Assembly: GCF_900141905.1 (NCBI RefSeq)
Contig: NZ_FQZF01000021.1
Location: 1-64,000, forward strand
Origin: Muricoccus roseus
Lineage (GTDB): Bacteria; Pseudomonadota; Alphaproteobacteria; Acetobacterales; Acetobacteraceae
Direction: 5' to 3'
DNA length: 64,000 bases
The notes under the pieces are model-generated. The model ran no database searches. It was not told the origin of the DNA and saw only the letters and a list, made by a program, of their open reading frames with translations. The position numbers and the translations under genes were made by a program. Shown here one piece after another: positions 24,042-32,848 of the stretch (its first letter is position 1; each line of letters begins with the position of its first letter).

Positions 24042-24755
24042 TCAGCCCGCCGGCGGCTCCCGCCGGAGCAGCCACACGCCCAGCGCCACGGAGACGATGA
24101 AGAGCGCGGCGCCGAGGAGGAGCTGTGCGGTCTGGTCCACCGCCACGCCGCCGCCGAGCAGGGCGAAGACGAGGGTCTGCGGCAGGTAGCCCAGGGCCGA
24201 GGCCGCGAGGAAGGGAGCCAGGCGCAGGCCCGAGAGCCCGGCGAGCAGGTTCAGGGCGAGGTTATTGCCCACGGGCAGCAGGCGCAGCGCCAGGGTTGCG
24301 CCGAAGGGGCTGGCCGCGAGCCGGTCATGCAACGGCCGCAGGCGGCGGCCGAACCGCCCTTCCAGCCGGCGCGCCGCCCAGTCGCGCCCCACCATCCTGG
24401 CCCAGCCGAAGGAGAGCGCGCAGCCGAAGACCTGGGCGACGAGGGCCAGCGCCGTTCCCAGCCCGGCCCCGAAGGCATAGCCGCCGAGGAAGGCCACGGC
24501 CTGCCGGGGCAGGCCGGCAGCCGTGGCGGCGGTGCCGACGGCGAGGAACACCGCCTCGCCCCACAGCCCCTGGCCACGGATCCAGTGGTCCACCCATTCC
24601 GTGCCGCCCTCCCCGCCCGGGGCCAGGCCGATGGTGCGAATGATCCAGCCGGCCAGGCCCAGGCCGGCCGCCAGCAACGCCATGCGCCCGGCGGCCGCCA
24701 GGGTCGGCGGGGTGCGGCCGGGCGTGGCATCCGTGGCGGAATCGGGCGCGGCCAT
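24042..24755 (-). CDS. TVP38/TMEM64 (DedA-like) family membrane protein
   Basis: A 237-residue inner-membrane protein. It has a hydrophobic N-terminal span (MALLAAGLGLAGWIIRTIGL), then the SNARE-associated/DedA core: GTAATAAGLPRQAVAFLGGY, AFGAGLGTALALVAQVFGC and LRLLPVGNNLALNLLAGLSG, where the LRLLP...N pattern is the family hallmark, and a last span LLLGAALFIVSVALGVWLL. Members are linked to lipid scrambling or transport in the inner membrane. ATG at 24755 starts five bases after the glycosyltransferase stop (24761), so the two are co-transcribed; starts upstream would lie inside that gene. Confidence 0.88.
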   Translation of the reverse strand: MAAPDSATDATPGRTPPTLAAAGRMALLAAGLGLAGWIIRTIGLAPGGEGGTEWVDHWIRGQGLWGEAVFLAVGTAATAAGLPRQAVAFLGGYAFGAGLGTALALVAQVFGCALSFGWARMVGRDWAARRLEGRFGRRLRPLHDRLAASPFGATLALRLLPVGNNLALNLLAGLSGLRLAPFLAASALGYLPQTLVFALLGGGVAVDQTAQLLLGAALFIVSVALGVWLLRREPPAG

Positions 24756-24760
24756 GGCCT

Positions 24761-25570
24761 TCACGGGCCGCCTGGGTCGTCGGGCAGGAGGCGCGGGCGC
24801 TTCCAACGGCGCTGGAGCCACATCATGCCCAGCAGGTCCACGATGCCCACGGCGAGCCGGTCCAGCGTGCCGTAATTCGAGACGCCACGCGTACGGGGCC
24901 GGTGGCCCACCGGCTCGCTCACCACCCGCCCGCCCCCGCGCAGCACCAGGGCCGGCAGGAAGCGGTGCATGTGATCGAAATGCGGAAGGGCGAGGAACAG
25001 CTCGCGCGGGAAGACCTTCAGCCCGCAGCCCGTATCGGGCGTGGCATCGCCGAGCAGGCGGGCGCGCACGCGGTTGGCGATGCGGCTGGTGAAGCGCTTG
25101 GTGGCCGTGTCCTTGCGGGTGGTGCGCCAGCCCGCCACCAGCGCATCCGCCCCCTCCGCCCGCGCGCGGGCCCAGAGGCGGGGGATGTCGGCGGGGTCGT
25201 TCTGCCCGTCACCGTCCAGGGTGGCGATCCAGGGGGCCCGGGCGGCGCGGATGCCGGTGACAATGGCGGCGGACTGCCCACAGGAGGCCGCGTGGCGCAG
25301 CAGGCGGACGGGCCCCGTGGCGGAAGCCGGGGCGGTGCGCACAGCCTCGGCCGTGGCATCGGTGGAGCCGTCGTCCACATAGATGATCTCATGCGGCACG
25401 CCAGCGAGGGCCGCCGCGATCTCGGCGACCAGCGGGGCGATGTTCGGCGCCTCGTTCCGCACCGGCACCACGACGGAGATCGCGGGCTGGCCCGGCGCGC
25501 CGCTGGCGGAATCGCGCGGCCAGGTGGCGCCCTCGTCGGGGCCGCCGGTGGGAAGGGTGGGCGGGGACAT
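24761..25570 (-). CDS. Family 2 glycosyltransferase, DPM1-like
   Basis: A 269-residue GT-A fold enzyme: ISVVVPVRNEAPNIAPLVAE at the first strand, EIIYVDDGSTDATAEAV for nucleotide binding, and ATLDGDGQNDPADIP carrying the metal-binding DxD. FTSRIANRVRARLLGD and DTGCGLKVFPRELF match the polyprenol-phosphate mannosyl/glucosyltransferase branch. It lacks C-terminal membrane spans, so it is like soluble DPM1 rather than GtrB/ArnC, and would transfer a sugar from a nucleotide donor to a lipid phosphate. ATG at 25570 (MSPPTLPTGGPDEG) is the likely start; the frame remains open upstream without domain content. It leads a two-gene unit with the TVP38-type protein. The 177-base gap to ctaA (25571-25747) is the divergent promoter region. 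Confidence 0.9.
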   Translation of the reverse strand: MSPPTLPTGGPDEGATWPRDSASGAPGQPAISVVVPVRNEAPNIAPLVAEIAAALAGVPHEIIYVDDGSTDATAEAVRTAPASATGPVRLLRHAASCGQSAAIVTGIRAARAPWIATLDGDGQNDPADIPRLWARARAEGADALVAGWRTTRKDTATKRFTSRIANRVRARLLGDATPDTGCGLKVFPRELFLALPHFDHMHRFLPALVLRGGGRVVSEPVGHRPRTRGVSNYGTLDRLAVGIVDLLGMMWLQRRWKRPRLLPDDPGGP

Positions 25571-25747
25571 GCGGCGGCGGGGGGTAGCAGGGGGCGGGGG
25601 GCGCGTCCAGCATCGCGGGGCGCCCAGCGTTCCGAGATCGAAATGGCGGAGCCGGCAACACGCGGGCCCAGCCTCTTGCTCCGCATGGCGGACCATACTT
25701 CCCTGGGGTTGTTGATGTCTCGCCATTCACCCCATTTCCAGGCTGCC

Positions 25748-26833
25748 ATGCCCTTCGACGCCCAGGCCCCCTATCTCAGCACCGCCGCCGCACCGGGCGC
25801 GCAGCCGCGCGCCATCGCGTTCTGGCTTCTGGCGGTCGCGGCCATGGTCTGGGCGATGGTCGCCATCGGCGGCGCCACGCGCCTGACCGGCTCGGGCCTC
25901 TCGATCATGGAATGGGCGCCGCTGAGCGGCGCGCTTCCGCCGATGAGCGAGGCCGAGTGGAACCGGCTCTACGAGCTTTACCGCACCATCCCGCAGTATG
26001 AGCTGGTGAACCGGGGCTTTGGGCTGGAGGGCTTCAAGGGCATCTTCTGGCTGGAATGGATCCACCGCTTCTGGGGCCGGCTGATCGGGCTGGTCTATGC
26101 GGCAGGCCTGGCCTGGTTCTGGCTGCGCGGACGTATTCCCTCCGGATATCGCGGTCGGCTGGTGCTGCTGCTCGCCCTGGGCGGGCTGCAGGGGGCCGTG
26201 GGCTGGTTCATGGTCGCTTCCGGCTTCGAGGCGGACCGTACGGCGGTCTCTCCCTGGCGGCTGGTGATCCATCTCGGCCTGGCGCTACTGCTCTTCTCCA
26301 TGCTGCTCTGGACCGCCCTCTCCCTGCTGCGGCCGGAACGCGACGCGCCGGCCGAGGCCGCGCGGCTGCGGCCGCTGGCCCATGCCACGGCAGGGCTGGT
26401 CGTGCTCGCCATGCTCGCCGGCGGCTTCGTCGCCGGCATCAAGGCCGGGTTCGACTACAACACCTTTCCGCTCATGGACGGACGGCTGGTGCCGGAGGGG
26501 TATGGCGGCAGGGGGGCCTTCCTGCATGCGATGGTGGCGGATGTGGCGACGGTGCAGTTCAATCATCGGCTGCTCGCCACCCTTTCCGGGCTCGCGGCGG
26601 TTATCTTGGGGTGGCTCGCGCTGCGGCGCCTGCCCTCCGGCGTCGCGAGGCATGCGGCAGTCGGCTTCATGGGGGTGGTGATGCTGCAATACGTGCTGGG
26701 GGTCGCCACGCTGCTCCACGTCGTTCCGGTCTGGCTGGGCACGCTGCACCAGACGGTCGCGGTCGGGGTGCTCGCCATGGCGCTGCTGCTGCTGCATGCG
26801 CTGCGGCGGCCTCGCGCGGAAGCACGGGTTTGA
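25748..26833 (+). CDS. ctaA: Heme A synthase (CtaA/COX15, type without Cys pairs)
   Basis: A 361-residue, eight-span membrane enzyme converting heme O to heme A for aa3-type cytochrome oxidase. The family opening IGGATRLTGSGLSIMEWAP and the four heme-ligand histidines are seen: EWIHRFWGRLIG, LVIHLGLALL, VQFNHRLLAT and TLHQTVAVGV. KAGFDYNTFPLMDG is the conserved loop. There are no paired periplasmic cysteines, as in the alphaproteobacterial/mitochondrial type. I place the start at ATG 25748 (MPFDAQAP); ATG 25715 would add 11 residues. The stop overlaps the TTG start of the following sensor kinase gene (TTGA, 26830-26833). Confidence 0.95.
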   Translation: MPFDAQAPYLSTAAAPGAQPRAIAFWLLAVAAMVWAMVAIGGATRLTGSGLSIMEWAPLSGALPPMSEAEWNRLYELYRTIPQYELVNRGFGLEGFKGIFWLEWIHRFWGRLIGLVYAAGLAWFWLRGRIPSGYRGRLVLLLALGGLQGAVGWFMVASGFEADRTAVSPWRLVIHLGLALLLFSMLLWTALSLLRPERDAPAEAARLRPLAHATAGLVVLAMLAGGFVAGIKAGFDYNTFPLMDGRLVPEGYGGRGAFLHAMVADVATVQFNHRLLATLSGLAAVILGWLALRRLPSGVARHAAVGFMGVVMLQYVLGVATLLHVVPVWLGTLHQTVAVGVLAMALLLLHALRRPRAEARV

Positions 26834-29082
26834 GCAAGGCCGTCCTCACCGAAGCGATCCTACGAGCCGCACTGGACGCGCTGCCGACCGGCATCGTGAT
26901 CTACGACCCCGAGGCCCGGCTGGTTTACGCGAACCCCGCCCTCTGGGCCCAGGCGGGAACCGGCACCGCGCCGCTGCCGCCCGGCACGCCACGCGCCGAG
27001 GTCGTCGCTCTCCTCGCCGGGGCGGGCCATTACGGCACGGAGGAGCACGGGCGCCGCCTCCAGGCCGCGCTGGCGCTGGACCTTTCCACGCCACAGCATC
27101 ACGTCGCGCGCAATGCCGCCGGGCGCTGGCATGAGATGGGCAGCCTGCCGCTGCCGGATGGCGGCGCGGTCGGCTACTCCGTCGATGTCACCGCCACGCG
27201 CCGCTCCGAGGCGGAGGCGGTGGACCATGCGGCGCTGCTCGAGACCATCCTGGAACGGCTCGACACCGGCGTGCTGGTGAGCGACCGCGCCAACCGGATC
27301 GCCTTTTTCAACGAAGCCTACCGCAACCTCATCGGCTCGCATCCGGATGGCGTCCGGCGGGGCATGACCCGGACCCAGCTGTTCGAGCATCTGCGCGACG
27401 CCGGAGAGCTGTCGGACATGCCGCCGGAGGAGATGGCGGGGCTTGACCGGATCGGCGAGCGGGAGACCCGGGTGGTCTCGCGCCGCCGCCCCGACGGCTC
27501 GATCCTCTGGATCCGGGCCCGCCCGATGGCGGAGGGCGGCGTGCTGACCGAGGTGCATGACGTGACGGCGCTGCGCCAGGCGGAGCAGGTGGCGCAGGAC
27601 CGCGCCCATCTGCTGGACGGCGTGCTCGCGGCCCTTCCGCATGGCGTCTGCGTTTATGGGCCGGACCGCCGCGTGCGCCTCGTGAACGCGGCCTACCAGC
27701 GGATCATGGTGGGAGCCGAGGTCACGGTGGGCGAGCTGCACGAGGACATCGTGAAACGGCGCATCGCCGCCGGCGAGTATGACGAGCCGGCCCGGGAGAC
27801 CCTGGCCCGGCTGATGCACGACTTCGAGGATGCGACGCCCTATGAGCGGACGCGCACCCGGCCGAATGGCAGCGTGGTCACCGTGCGCTCCGCCCTTCTG
27901 CCCGATCGGGGGCTGGTGATCGTCATCACCGACGTGACGGCGCGCGCCCATGCGGAGGCCGAGTCCGGGCGCCGCGCGGCCACGCTGCAGGCCATGCTGG
28001 ACAACCAGCCCGATGGCGTCGCGCTGTTCAACGCCGAGGGCTACCTGATCGCCGCCAATGCCCTGGCCGGGCGGATGACGGGGCTGGGCGACGCCATGCG
28101 GCCGGGCCGCCACCTGCTGGACCTGCGCGAGGAGCAGATCCGGGCCAGGGAGTTCGGCCTGGTGGACGGCGAGATCCAGGTCTTCGTGGCCGAGCGCGGC
28201 GACCAGCCGCTGCACAAGGTGGGGCGCTATGTCCGCCGCCGCCCGGACGGCAGCATCCTCGAGATCCGGACCGACCCGACGCCGGATGGCGGCTTCATCC
28301 GCACCTATCGCGATGTCACCGAGGACCGGCGGACCCGTGCCGAGCTGGAGGCAGCGCGCGACGCGGCCGAGGCGGCCTCTCGCGCCAAATCGGGCTTCCT
28401 GGCGACGATGACGCATGAGCTGCGCACCCCACTGCATGCCGTGATCGGCTTTTCCGAGGCCATCATGGAGGCGACGCGGATCGAGACCATGCGCGACCAC
28501 GCGCAGGAGGTGCTCACCGCCGGGCGGCAGCTCCTCACCCTCGTCGAGGGACTGCTGGAGGCGACGCGGATCGAGGCGGATGCGCTGTCCCTGCGCGGCA
28601 CGGTCTTCGACCCCGCGCCCACGCTGCGCAACGCCGCCATCCGCGCGCGCAAGCTGGCGAAGGACGGGCAGATCTCCTTCTGCGCCTCGATCCCGGAGAG
28701 CCTGCCGCCGCTGCGCGCGGATGAGCAGCGCTTCGGGCAGGTGCTGGACGCGCTGCTTTCCAACGCGATGAAATTCACGCCGGAGGGCGGGCAGGTGAAG
28801 CTGTTGGCCAGGGCTCCGCAGGGCACCTCCGGCACCGCCACGCTGATCGAGATCACCGATACCGGCATCGGCATGGCGCCGGAGGACATTCCCCGCGCCT
28901 TCGAGGCCTTCACCCAGCTCGAGGGCGGCTTGTCCCGCCGCTATCCCGGCTCCGGCCTGGGCCTCTACCTGGCCCGCGCCCTGGCGGGGGCGATGCGGAT
29001 GACGCTGAGCCTGGACAGCACGCCCGGCAAGGGCACCACCGCGCGGCTCGTCCTGCCGCCGGCCGAGGAGATGACGGCATGA
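26830..29082 (+). CDS. Cytoplasmic sensor histidine kinase with four PAS domains
   Basis: A 750-residue kinase without membrane spans. Four PAS-like domains begin at about residues 10 (ALPTGIVIYDPEARLVYANP), 138 (LDTGVLVSDRANRIAFFNEA), 262 (LPHGVCVYGPDRRVRLVNAA) and 395 (NQPDGVALFNAEGYLIAANA). HisKA follows (KSGFLATMTHELRTPLHAVI) and then HATPase (ALLSNAMKFTPEGG, TDTGIGMAPED, GSGLGLYLARAL). The PAS-rich N terminus resembles NtrY/PdhS-like kinases using PAS_7-type domains. Start TTG 26830 overlaps the ctaA stop and immediately precedes the first PAS helix; no later start keeps that domain. Its own stop overlaps tldD as ATGA. No response regulator adjoins it. Co-translation with heme A synthase hints at a respiratory or redox input, as inference. 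Confidence 0.9.
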   Translation: MSKAVLTEAILRAALDALPTGIVIYDPEARLVYANPALWAQAGTGTAPLPPGTPRAEVVALLAGAGHYGTEEHGRRLQAALALDLSTPQHHVARNAAGRWHEMGSLPLPDGGAVGYSVDVTATRRSEAEAVDHAALLETILERLDTGVLVSDRANRIAFFNEAYRNLIGSHPDGVRRGMTRTQLFEHLRDAGELSDMPPEEMAGLDRIGERETRVVSRRRPDGSILWIRARPMAEGGVLTEVHDVTALRQAEQVAQDRAHLLDGVLAALPHGVCVYGPDRRVRLVNAAYQRIMVGAEVTVGELHEDIVKRRIAAGEYDEPARETLARLMHDFEDATPYERTRTRPNGSVVTVRSALLPDRGLVIVITDVTARAHAEAESGRRAATLQAMLDNQPDGVALFNAEGYLIAANALAGRMTGLGDAMRPGRHLLDLREEQIRAREFGLVDGEIQVFVAERGDQPLHKVGRYVRRRPDGSILEIRTDPTPDGGFIRTYRDVTEDRRTRAELEAARDAAEAASRAKSGFLATMTHELRTPLHAVIGFSEAIMEATRIETMRDHAQEVLTAGRQLLTLVEGLLEATRIEADALSLRGTVFDPAPTLRNAAIRARKLAKDGQISFCASIPESLPPLRADEQRFGQVLDALLSNAMKFTPEGGQVKLLARAPQGTSGTATLIEITDTGIGMAPEDIPRAFEAFTQLEGGLSRRYPGSGLGLYLARALAGAMRMTLSLDSTPGKGTTARLVLPPAEEMTA

Positions 29083-30527
29083 CCCCCTTCACCAGTCATG
29101 GTTCGCCGCTGGACGCCACCGCCCGCCTGTTCTTCCGCGAGCTGGACGCGGCCGAGGCCGGGCGCATCACCACCGATGCGCTGTCCGGCGCGGAGGACGG
29201 GGAGCTGTTCCTCGAATACCGCGAGAGCGAGATGCTGAGCCTCGAGGATGGCCGGATCCGTTCCGCCACCTTCGACACGATGCGCGGCTTCGGCCTGCGC
29301 GCGGTGCGCGGCGCGGCCGCGGCCTATGCCCATGCCGGCGAGATCACGGCGCCCGCGCTGAAGCGGGCCGCCCTCGCCGTGCGCGGGCTGCCCGGCGAGG
29401 GCGCGATCCGCGTGGCCGAGCCGCCGCGTGCGACCAATGCGCGGCTGTATGACGCCGCCAACCCGCTTCATGCCCTGAACTTCGCGGCGAAGACGGCGCT
29501 GCTGGCCGAGATCGACGCCTATGCCCGCGCGCGCGACCCGCGCGTGGTCCAGGTGATGGCCTCGCTCTATGGCGAATGGCAGGCCGTGCGGATCATGCGC
29601 GCCGACGGGCGCGAGGTGGCCGACCTGCGCCCGCTGGTGCGGCTGAACGTGAATGTGGTGGTGGAGCGCAACGGGCGGCGCGAGACCGGCAGCTACGGCA
29701 CGGGCGGCCGCTTCGCCTATGACCGCGTGCTGGGCGAGGGCACCTGGAAGGCGGCCGTGGACGAGGCGCTGCGCGGGGCCGTGCTGAACCTGGGCAGCAT
29801 CCCCGCCCCGGCCGGGGAGATGGAGGTGGTGCTCGGTCCGGGCTGGCCAGGCATCCTGCTGCACGAGGCGATCGGGCACGGGCTGGAGGGCGACTTCAAC
29901 CGCAAGGGCACAAGCGCCTTCGCCGGGCTGATGGGCCAGCGCGTGGCGAGCAAGGGTGTGACGGTGGTGGATGACGGCACCCTCCCGGACCGGCGCGGCA
30001 GCCTGACGGTCGATGACGAGGGCACGCCTTCCGGCCGCACCGTGATGATCGAGGAAGGCATCCTCACCGGCTTCATCCAGGACCGGCAGAACGCGCGGCT
30101 GATGGGCGTGGCGCCGACCGGCAACGGGCGCCGGCAGAGCCATGCCCATGCCCCGATGCCCCGCATGACGAACACGGTGATGCTGGGGGGCGAGCATGCG
30201 CCGGAGGAGATCCTGCGCAGCGTCAAGCGCGGCATCTACGCCGTGAACTTCGGCGGCGGGCAGGTGGACATCACCTCGGGCAAGTTCGTCTTCTCCGCCT
30301 CCGAGGCCTACATGATCGAGGATGGCAAGATCGGCGCGCCGGTGAAGGGCGCGACGCTGATCGGCGACGGGCCGAGCGCGCTGACCCAGGTTTCCATGAT
30401 CGGCAACGACATGGCGCTGGATGCGGGCATCGGCACCTGCGGCAAGCAGGGCCAGGGCGTGCCCGTGGGCGTGGGCCAGCCGACGCTGAAGATGACCGGG
30501 CTGACCATCGGCGGCACGGCGGTCTAG
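29079..30527 (+). CDS. tldD: Metalloprotease TldD
   Basis: A 482-residue member of the TldD/PmbA peptidase family, which with PmbA/TldE forms a heterodimeric zinc protease acting on small peptides and modified peptide precursors. The metal-binding HExxxH is present (LLHEAIGHGLEGDFNRKG), with GKQGQGVPVGVGQPTLKMTG at the C terminus typical of TldD. Length and motif order are normal. ATG 29079 overlaps the kinase stop as ATGA, so it is translationally coupled to it. A pmbA/tldE partner is not in the window. Confidence 0.95.
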   Translation: MTPFTSHGSPLDATARLFFRELDAAEAGRITTDALSGAEDGELFLEYRESEMLSLEDGRIRSATFDTMRGFGLRAVRGAAAAYAHAGEITAPALKRAALAVRGLPGEGAIRVAEPPRATNARLYDAANPLHALNFAAKTALLAEIDAYARARDPRVVQVMASLYGEWQAVRIMRADGREVADLRPLVRLNVNVVVERNGRRETGSYGTGGRFAYDRVLGEGTWKAAVDEALRGAVLNLGSIPAPAGEMEVVLGPGWPGILLHEAIGHGLEGDFNRKGTSAFAGLMGQRVASKGVTVVDDGTLPDRRGSLTVDDEGTPSGRTVMIEEGILTGFIQDRQNARLMGVAPTGNGRRQSHAHAPMPRMTNTVMLGGEHAPEEILRSVKRGIYAVNFGGGQVDITSGKFVFSASEAYMIEDGKIGAPVKGATLIGDGPSALTQVSMIGNDMALDAGIGTCGKQGQGVPVGVGQPTLKMTGLTIGGTAV

Positions 30528-30532
30528 CCCGG

Positions 30533-31243
30533 GTGGGGGTCGGGGAGCTCGTTCTCGCGAACCTCGCCGTGGCGGCGGCGACCGTCGTGCAGCTTTCGGC
30601 GGGGCTCGGGCTCTCCCTGGTGGGCGTGCCGATGCTCGTGGCGGTCGATCCGCGGCTGGTGCCCGTGCCCTTCGCCCTTTCCGCCCTCCTGCTCATGCTT
30701 GGGCAATGGCGCGTGGATGCGCGGGCGGTGCCGCCGGGGCTGCTCCTGCCCTCCATCGCCGGGGTGGCGGTGGGCACCGCGGCCGGCATGGTCCTGGCCG
30801 TGCTGCAGCCGGAACTCGCCACGCGGCGCGGCTATGGGCTCATCGTGCTTCTCGCGGTGGCGCTGGCCGTGGCGGTGCCCCGGCTGCGGCCCACCACCCC
30901 GATGCTCGCGGGGGCCGGCCTCGTCTCGGGCGTGATGGGCGGCATCTCGGGCGTGCACGGGCCGCTGATGGGGCTGGTGGTGTCGCACCTCTCCGCCCAG
31001 GCCGTGCGCGGCTTCCTCGGACTGTTCTGGCTGCTTGCCTATCTCGCCTTGCTCGCCATGGCCATTCCGGCCGGGCGGCTGGGCTGGGGCGAGGTCTGGC
31101 TCGCGCTCGGCCTGCTGCCGGGCATCGCGCTCGGCGCCGCCCTTTCAGGCCCGGCGCGGCGCTGGCTGCACGGGCCGCGGCTGCGCTGGGCCATCCTCGG
31201 CATCTCCGCCGCCGGCGGCATCGCGCTGGTGGCGGCGGGATGA
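30533..31243 (+). CDS. TauE/SafE-family membrane permease
   Basis: A 236-residue protein with about eight hydrophobic helices in two homologous halves. The first half has SAGLGLSLVGVPMLVAVDP, the second SGVMGGISGVHGPLMGLVVS, matching the repeated TauE/SafE motifs; family members move sulfite, sulfonates or organic anions. Substrate unknown. GTG 30533 starts five bases after the tldD stop. Its stop overlaps the GNAT gene start as ATGA. It looks like a complete short family member. Confidence 0.85.
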   Translation: MGVGELVLANLAVAAATVVQLSAGLGLSLVGVPMLVAVDPRLVPVPFALSALLLMLGQWRVDARAVPPGLLLPSIAGVAVGTAAGMVLAVLQPELATRRGYGLIVLLAVALAVAVPRLRPTTPMLAGAGLVSGVMGGISGVHGPLMGLVVSHLSAQAVRGFLGLFWLLAYLALLAMAIPAGRLGWGEVWLALGLLPGIALGAALSGPARRWLHGPRLRWAILGISAAGGIALVAAG

Positions 31244-31704
31244 GCGCGCTGCGCCTTGCCCGGCCGGAGGAGGCGGAGGCGATCCGGGCGCTCGTCGAGC
31301 GGGCCTATGCGCATTACATCCCGCTCCTCGGCCGCCGCCCCGCGCCGATGGATGACGACTTCGCCGCGCGGATCGCGCATGGCCAGGCCCATGTGCTGGA
31401 GCGGGAGGGCGAGATCGTCGCGCTGGCCGTGATCGAGGATCGCGGCGGCTATCTCTGGATCGAGGATCTGGCGGTCGAGCCGGCGCTGCACGGGCAGGGC
31501 ATCGGGCGCGCGCTGCTGGCCTTCTGCGAGGCGCGGGCGCGCGGCCTGGGGCTGCGCGAGTTGCGGCTGCTGACAAACGAGCGGATGGAACGGAACCGCG
31601 CCATCTACGCGAAGGCGGGGTTCGCCGAGGCGGACCGGCGCGAGGACGAGGGATTCCGCCGTGTCTACATGGTGCGGCACCTGGAGGATCCGGCCGGGGG
31701 ATAG
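31240..31704 (+). CDS. GNAT-family N-acetyltransferase
   Basis: A 154-residue single-domain acetyltransferase using acetyl-CoA. The pyrophosphate-binding motif is HGQGIGRALLAFCEARARGL, preceded by the beta4 strand LWIEDLAVEPAL. The C-terminal NRAIYAKAGFAE with the conserved Tyr is typical. No substrate clue beyond the region AYAHYIPLLGRRPAPMDDDF, which recurs in GNATs acting on small molecules. ATG 31240 overlaps the permease stop (ATGA). It is the last gene of the ctaA operon; the following 79 bases separate it from the binding-protein gene. Confidence 0.92.
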   Translation: MSALRLARPEEAEAIRALVERAYAHYIPLLGRRPAPMDDDFAARIAHGQAHVLEREGEIVALAVIEDRGGYLWIEDLAVEPALHGQGIGRALLAFCEARARGLGLRELRLLTNERMERNRAIYAKAGFAEADRREDEGFRRVYMVRHLEDPAGG

Positions 31705-31783
31705 GCCCTGGCGGCCGTTCCACCCCCGGGGATAGGATGGATCGGCGGCGCACCGGATTCGGCCGCGGCCTGCTTGCGATAGG

Positions 31784-32848
31784 ATGCCGATGCCCGGTCG
31801 TCTTCCCCGTCTCATGCGCGGGCTGTGCGGCGCCGCGCTGCTCACCCTTTGCGCCATGGCGGCCCAGGCGCAGGAGCCGGCCCGCCTCCGTGTCATCGGC
31901 GGGTTGGCCGGGGTTTCCCAGTTCCTGCGCTATGAGGAGCCCTTCTGGCGCGACCGGCTGCCCGAGATCACCCAGGGCCGCGCCGTGGCGGAGATCACGC
32001 CCTCCGACCGTTCCGGGCTGAAGCCGGACGAGATGCTCTCCCTCCTCCAGCGCGGCACGGTGCCCTTCGGCACCATCCTCCTGGCCCAGGCGGCGGCCGA
32101 GGAGCCGGAATTCCAGGCGCTGGACCTGCCCCTGCAGAACCCGGACATCGGAACGCTCCGGCGGACCGTGCAGCTCTACCGGCCGCATCTCCAGCGCCTG
32201 CTGGCGGAGCGCTACGGGGTGGAGCTGCTGGCCATCTACACCTATCCCGCCCAGGTCACCTGGTGCCGCCGGCCCTTCACGGGCCTGGCCGACCTCGCGG
32301 GGCGGCGCATCCGCACCTCCTCCCTTGGCCAGGGGGAGGTGTTCGAGGCGCTGGGCGCGACGCCCGTCAGCATCCCCTTCGCCGGCATCGTGCCCGCCAT
32401 GCGCAAGGGGCGCGTGGAATGCGCCGTGACCGGCGCCCTTTCCGGCAACGCCATCGGGCTGCAGGAGGTGGCGACGCATATCCAGGACATGGCGCTGAGC
32501 TGGGGCGTCTCGATGTTCGGCGCCAACCGTGAGGCCTGGAACGCGCTGCCCGAGGCGGTGCGCACCGGCATCCGGCGCGGGCTGGGGGAGCTGGAGGATG
32601 CGATCTGGAAGGGCGCGGAGGGGGAGACGGTGGAGGGCATGCGCTGCGCCACCGGCGCGCCGGAATGCACCGGCCCGCGCGGCCGGCTGACCCCTGTGCC
32701 CATGACGCCGGAGGATGCCGCGAGGCGGCGCGGCCTGCTGCTCTGGATGGTGCTGCCCCGCTGGATCGACCGCTGCGGGCCGGATTGCGCCACCATCTGG
32801 AATAGCACCCTCGCCTCCGACCTGGGGGTTCGCGCCCATGCGCGCTGA
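31784..32848 (+). CDS. Orphan TRAP-type periplasmic binding protein
   Basis: A 354-residue exported protein with a signal peptide ([17 protein letters not shown], cleavage near residue 30). It has the DctP-fold order: a ligand strand [14 protein letters not shown], a central [20 protein letters not shown] with the ligand-binding Arg region, [28 protein letters not shown] and a C-terminal helical lobe. Two Cys near the end ([11 protein letters not shown]) may form a disulfide. No TRAP permease genes adjoin it. Its last 11 bases overlap the start of the chemoreceptor gene, so the two are translationally coupled; a role in presenting a ligand to that receptor is an inference. ATG 31784 and ATG 31790 are both possible starts. 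Confidence 0.85.
   Translation: MPMPGRLPRLMRGLCGAALLTLCAMAAQAQEPARLRVIGGLAGVSQFLRYEEPFWRDRLPEITQGRAVAEITPSDRSGLKPDEMLSLLQRGTVPFGTILLAQAAAEEPEFQALDLPLQNPDIGTLRRTVQLYRPHLQRLLAERYGVELLAIYTYPAQVTWCRRPFTGLADLAGRRIRTSSLGQGEVFEALGATPVSIPFAGIVPAMRKGRVECAVTGALSGNAIGLQEVATHIQDMALSWGVSMFGANREAWNALPEAVRTGIRRGLGELEDAIWKGAEGETVEGMRCATGAPECTGPRGRLTPVPMTPEDAARRRGLLLWMVLPRWIDRCGPDCATIWNSTLASDLGVRAHAR

Noticed and set aside
24902-25747. Upstream open extension of ctaA through the glycosyltransferase region.
   Set aside because: It runs antisense to the glycosyltransferase and lacks homology; family members begin near 25748.
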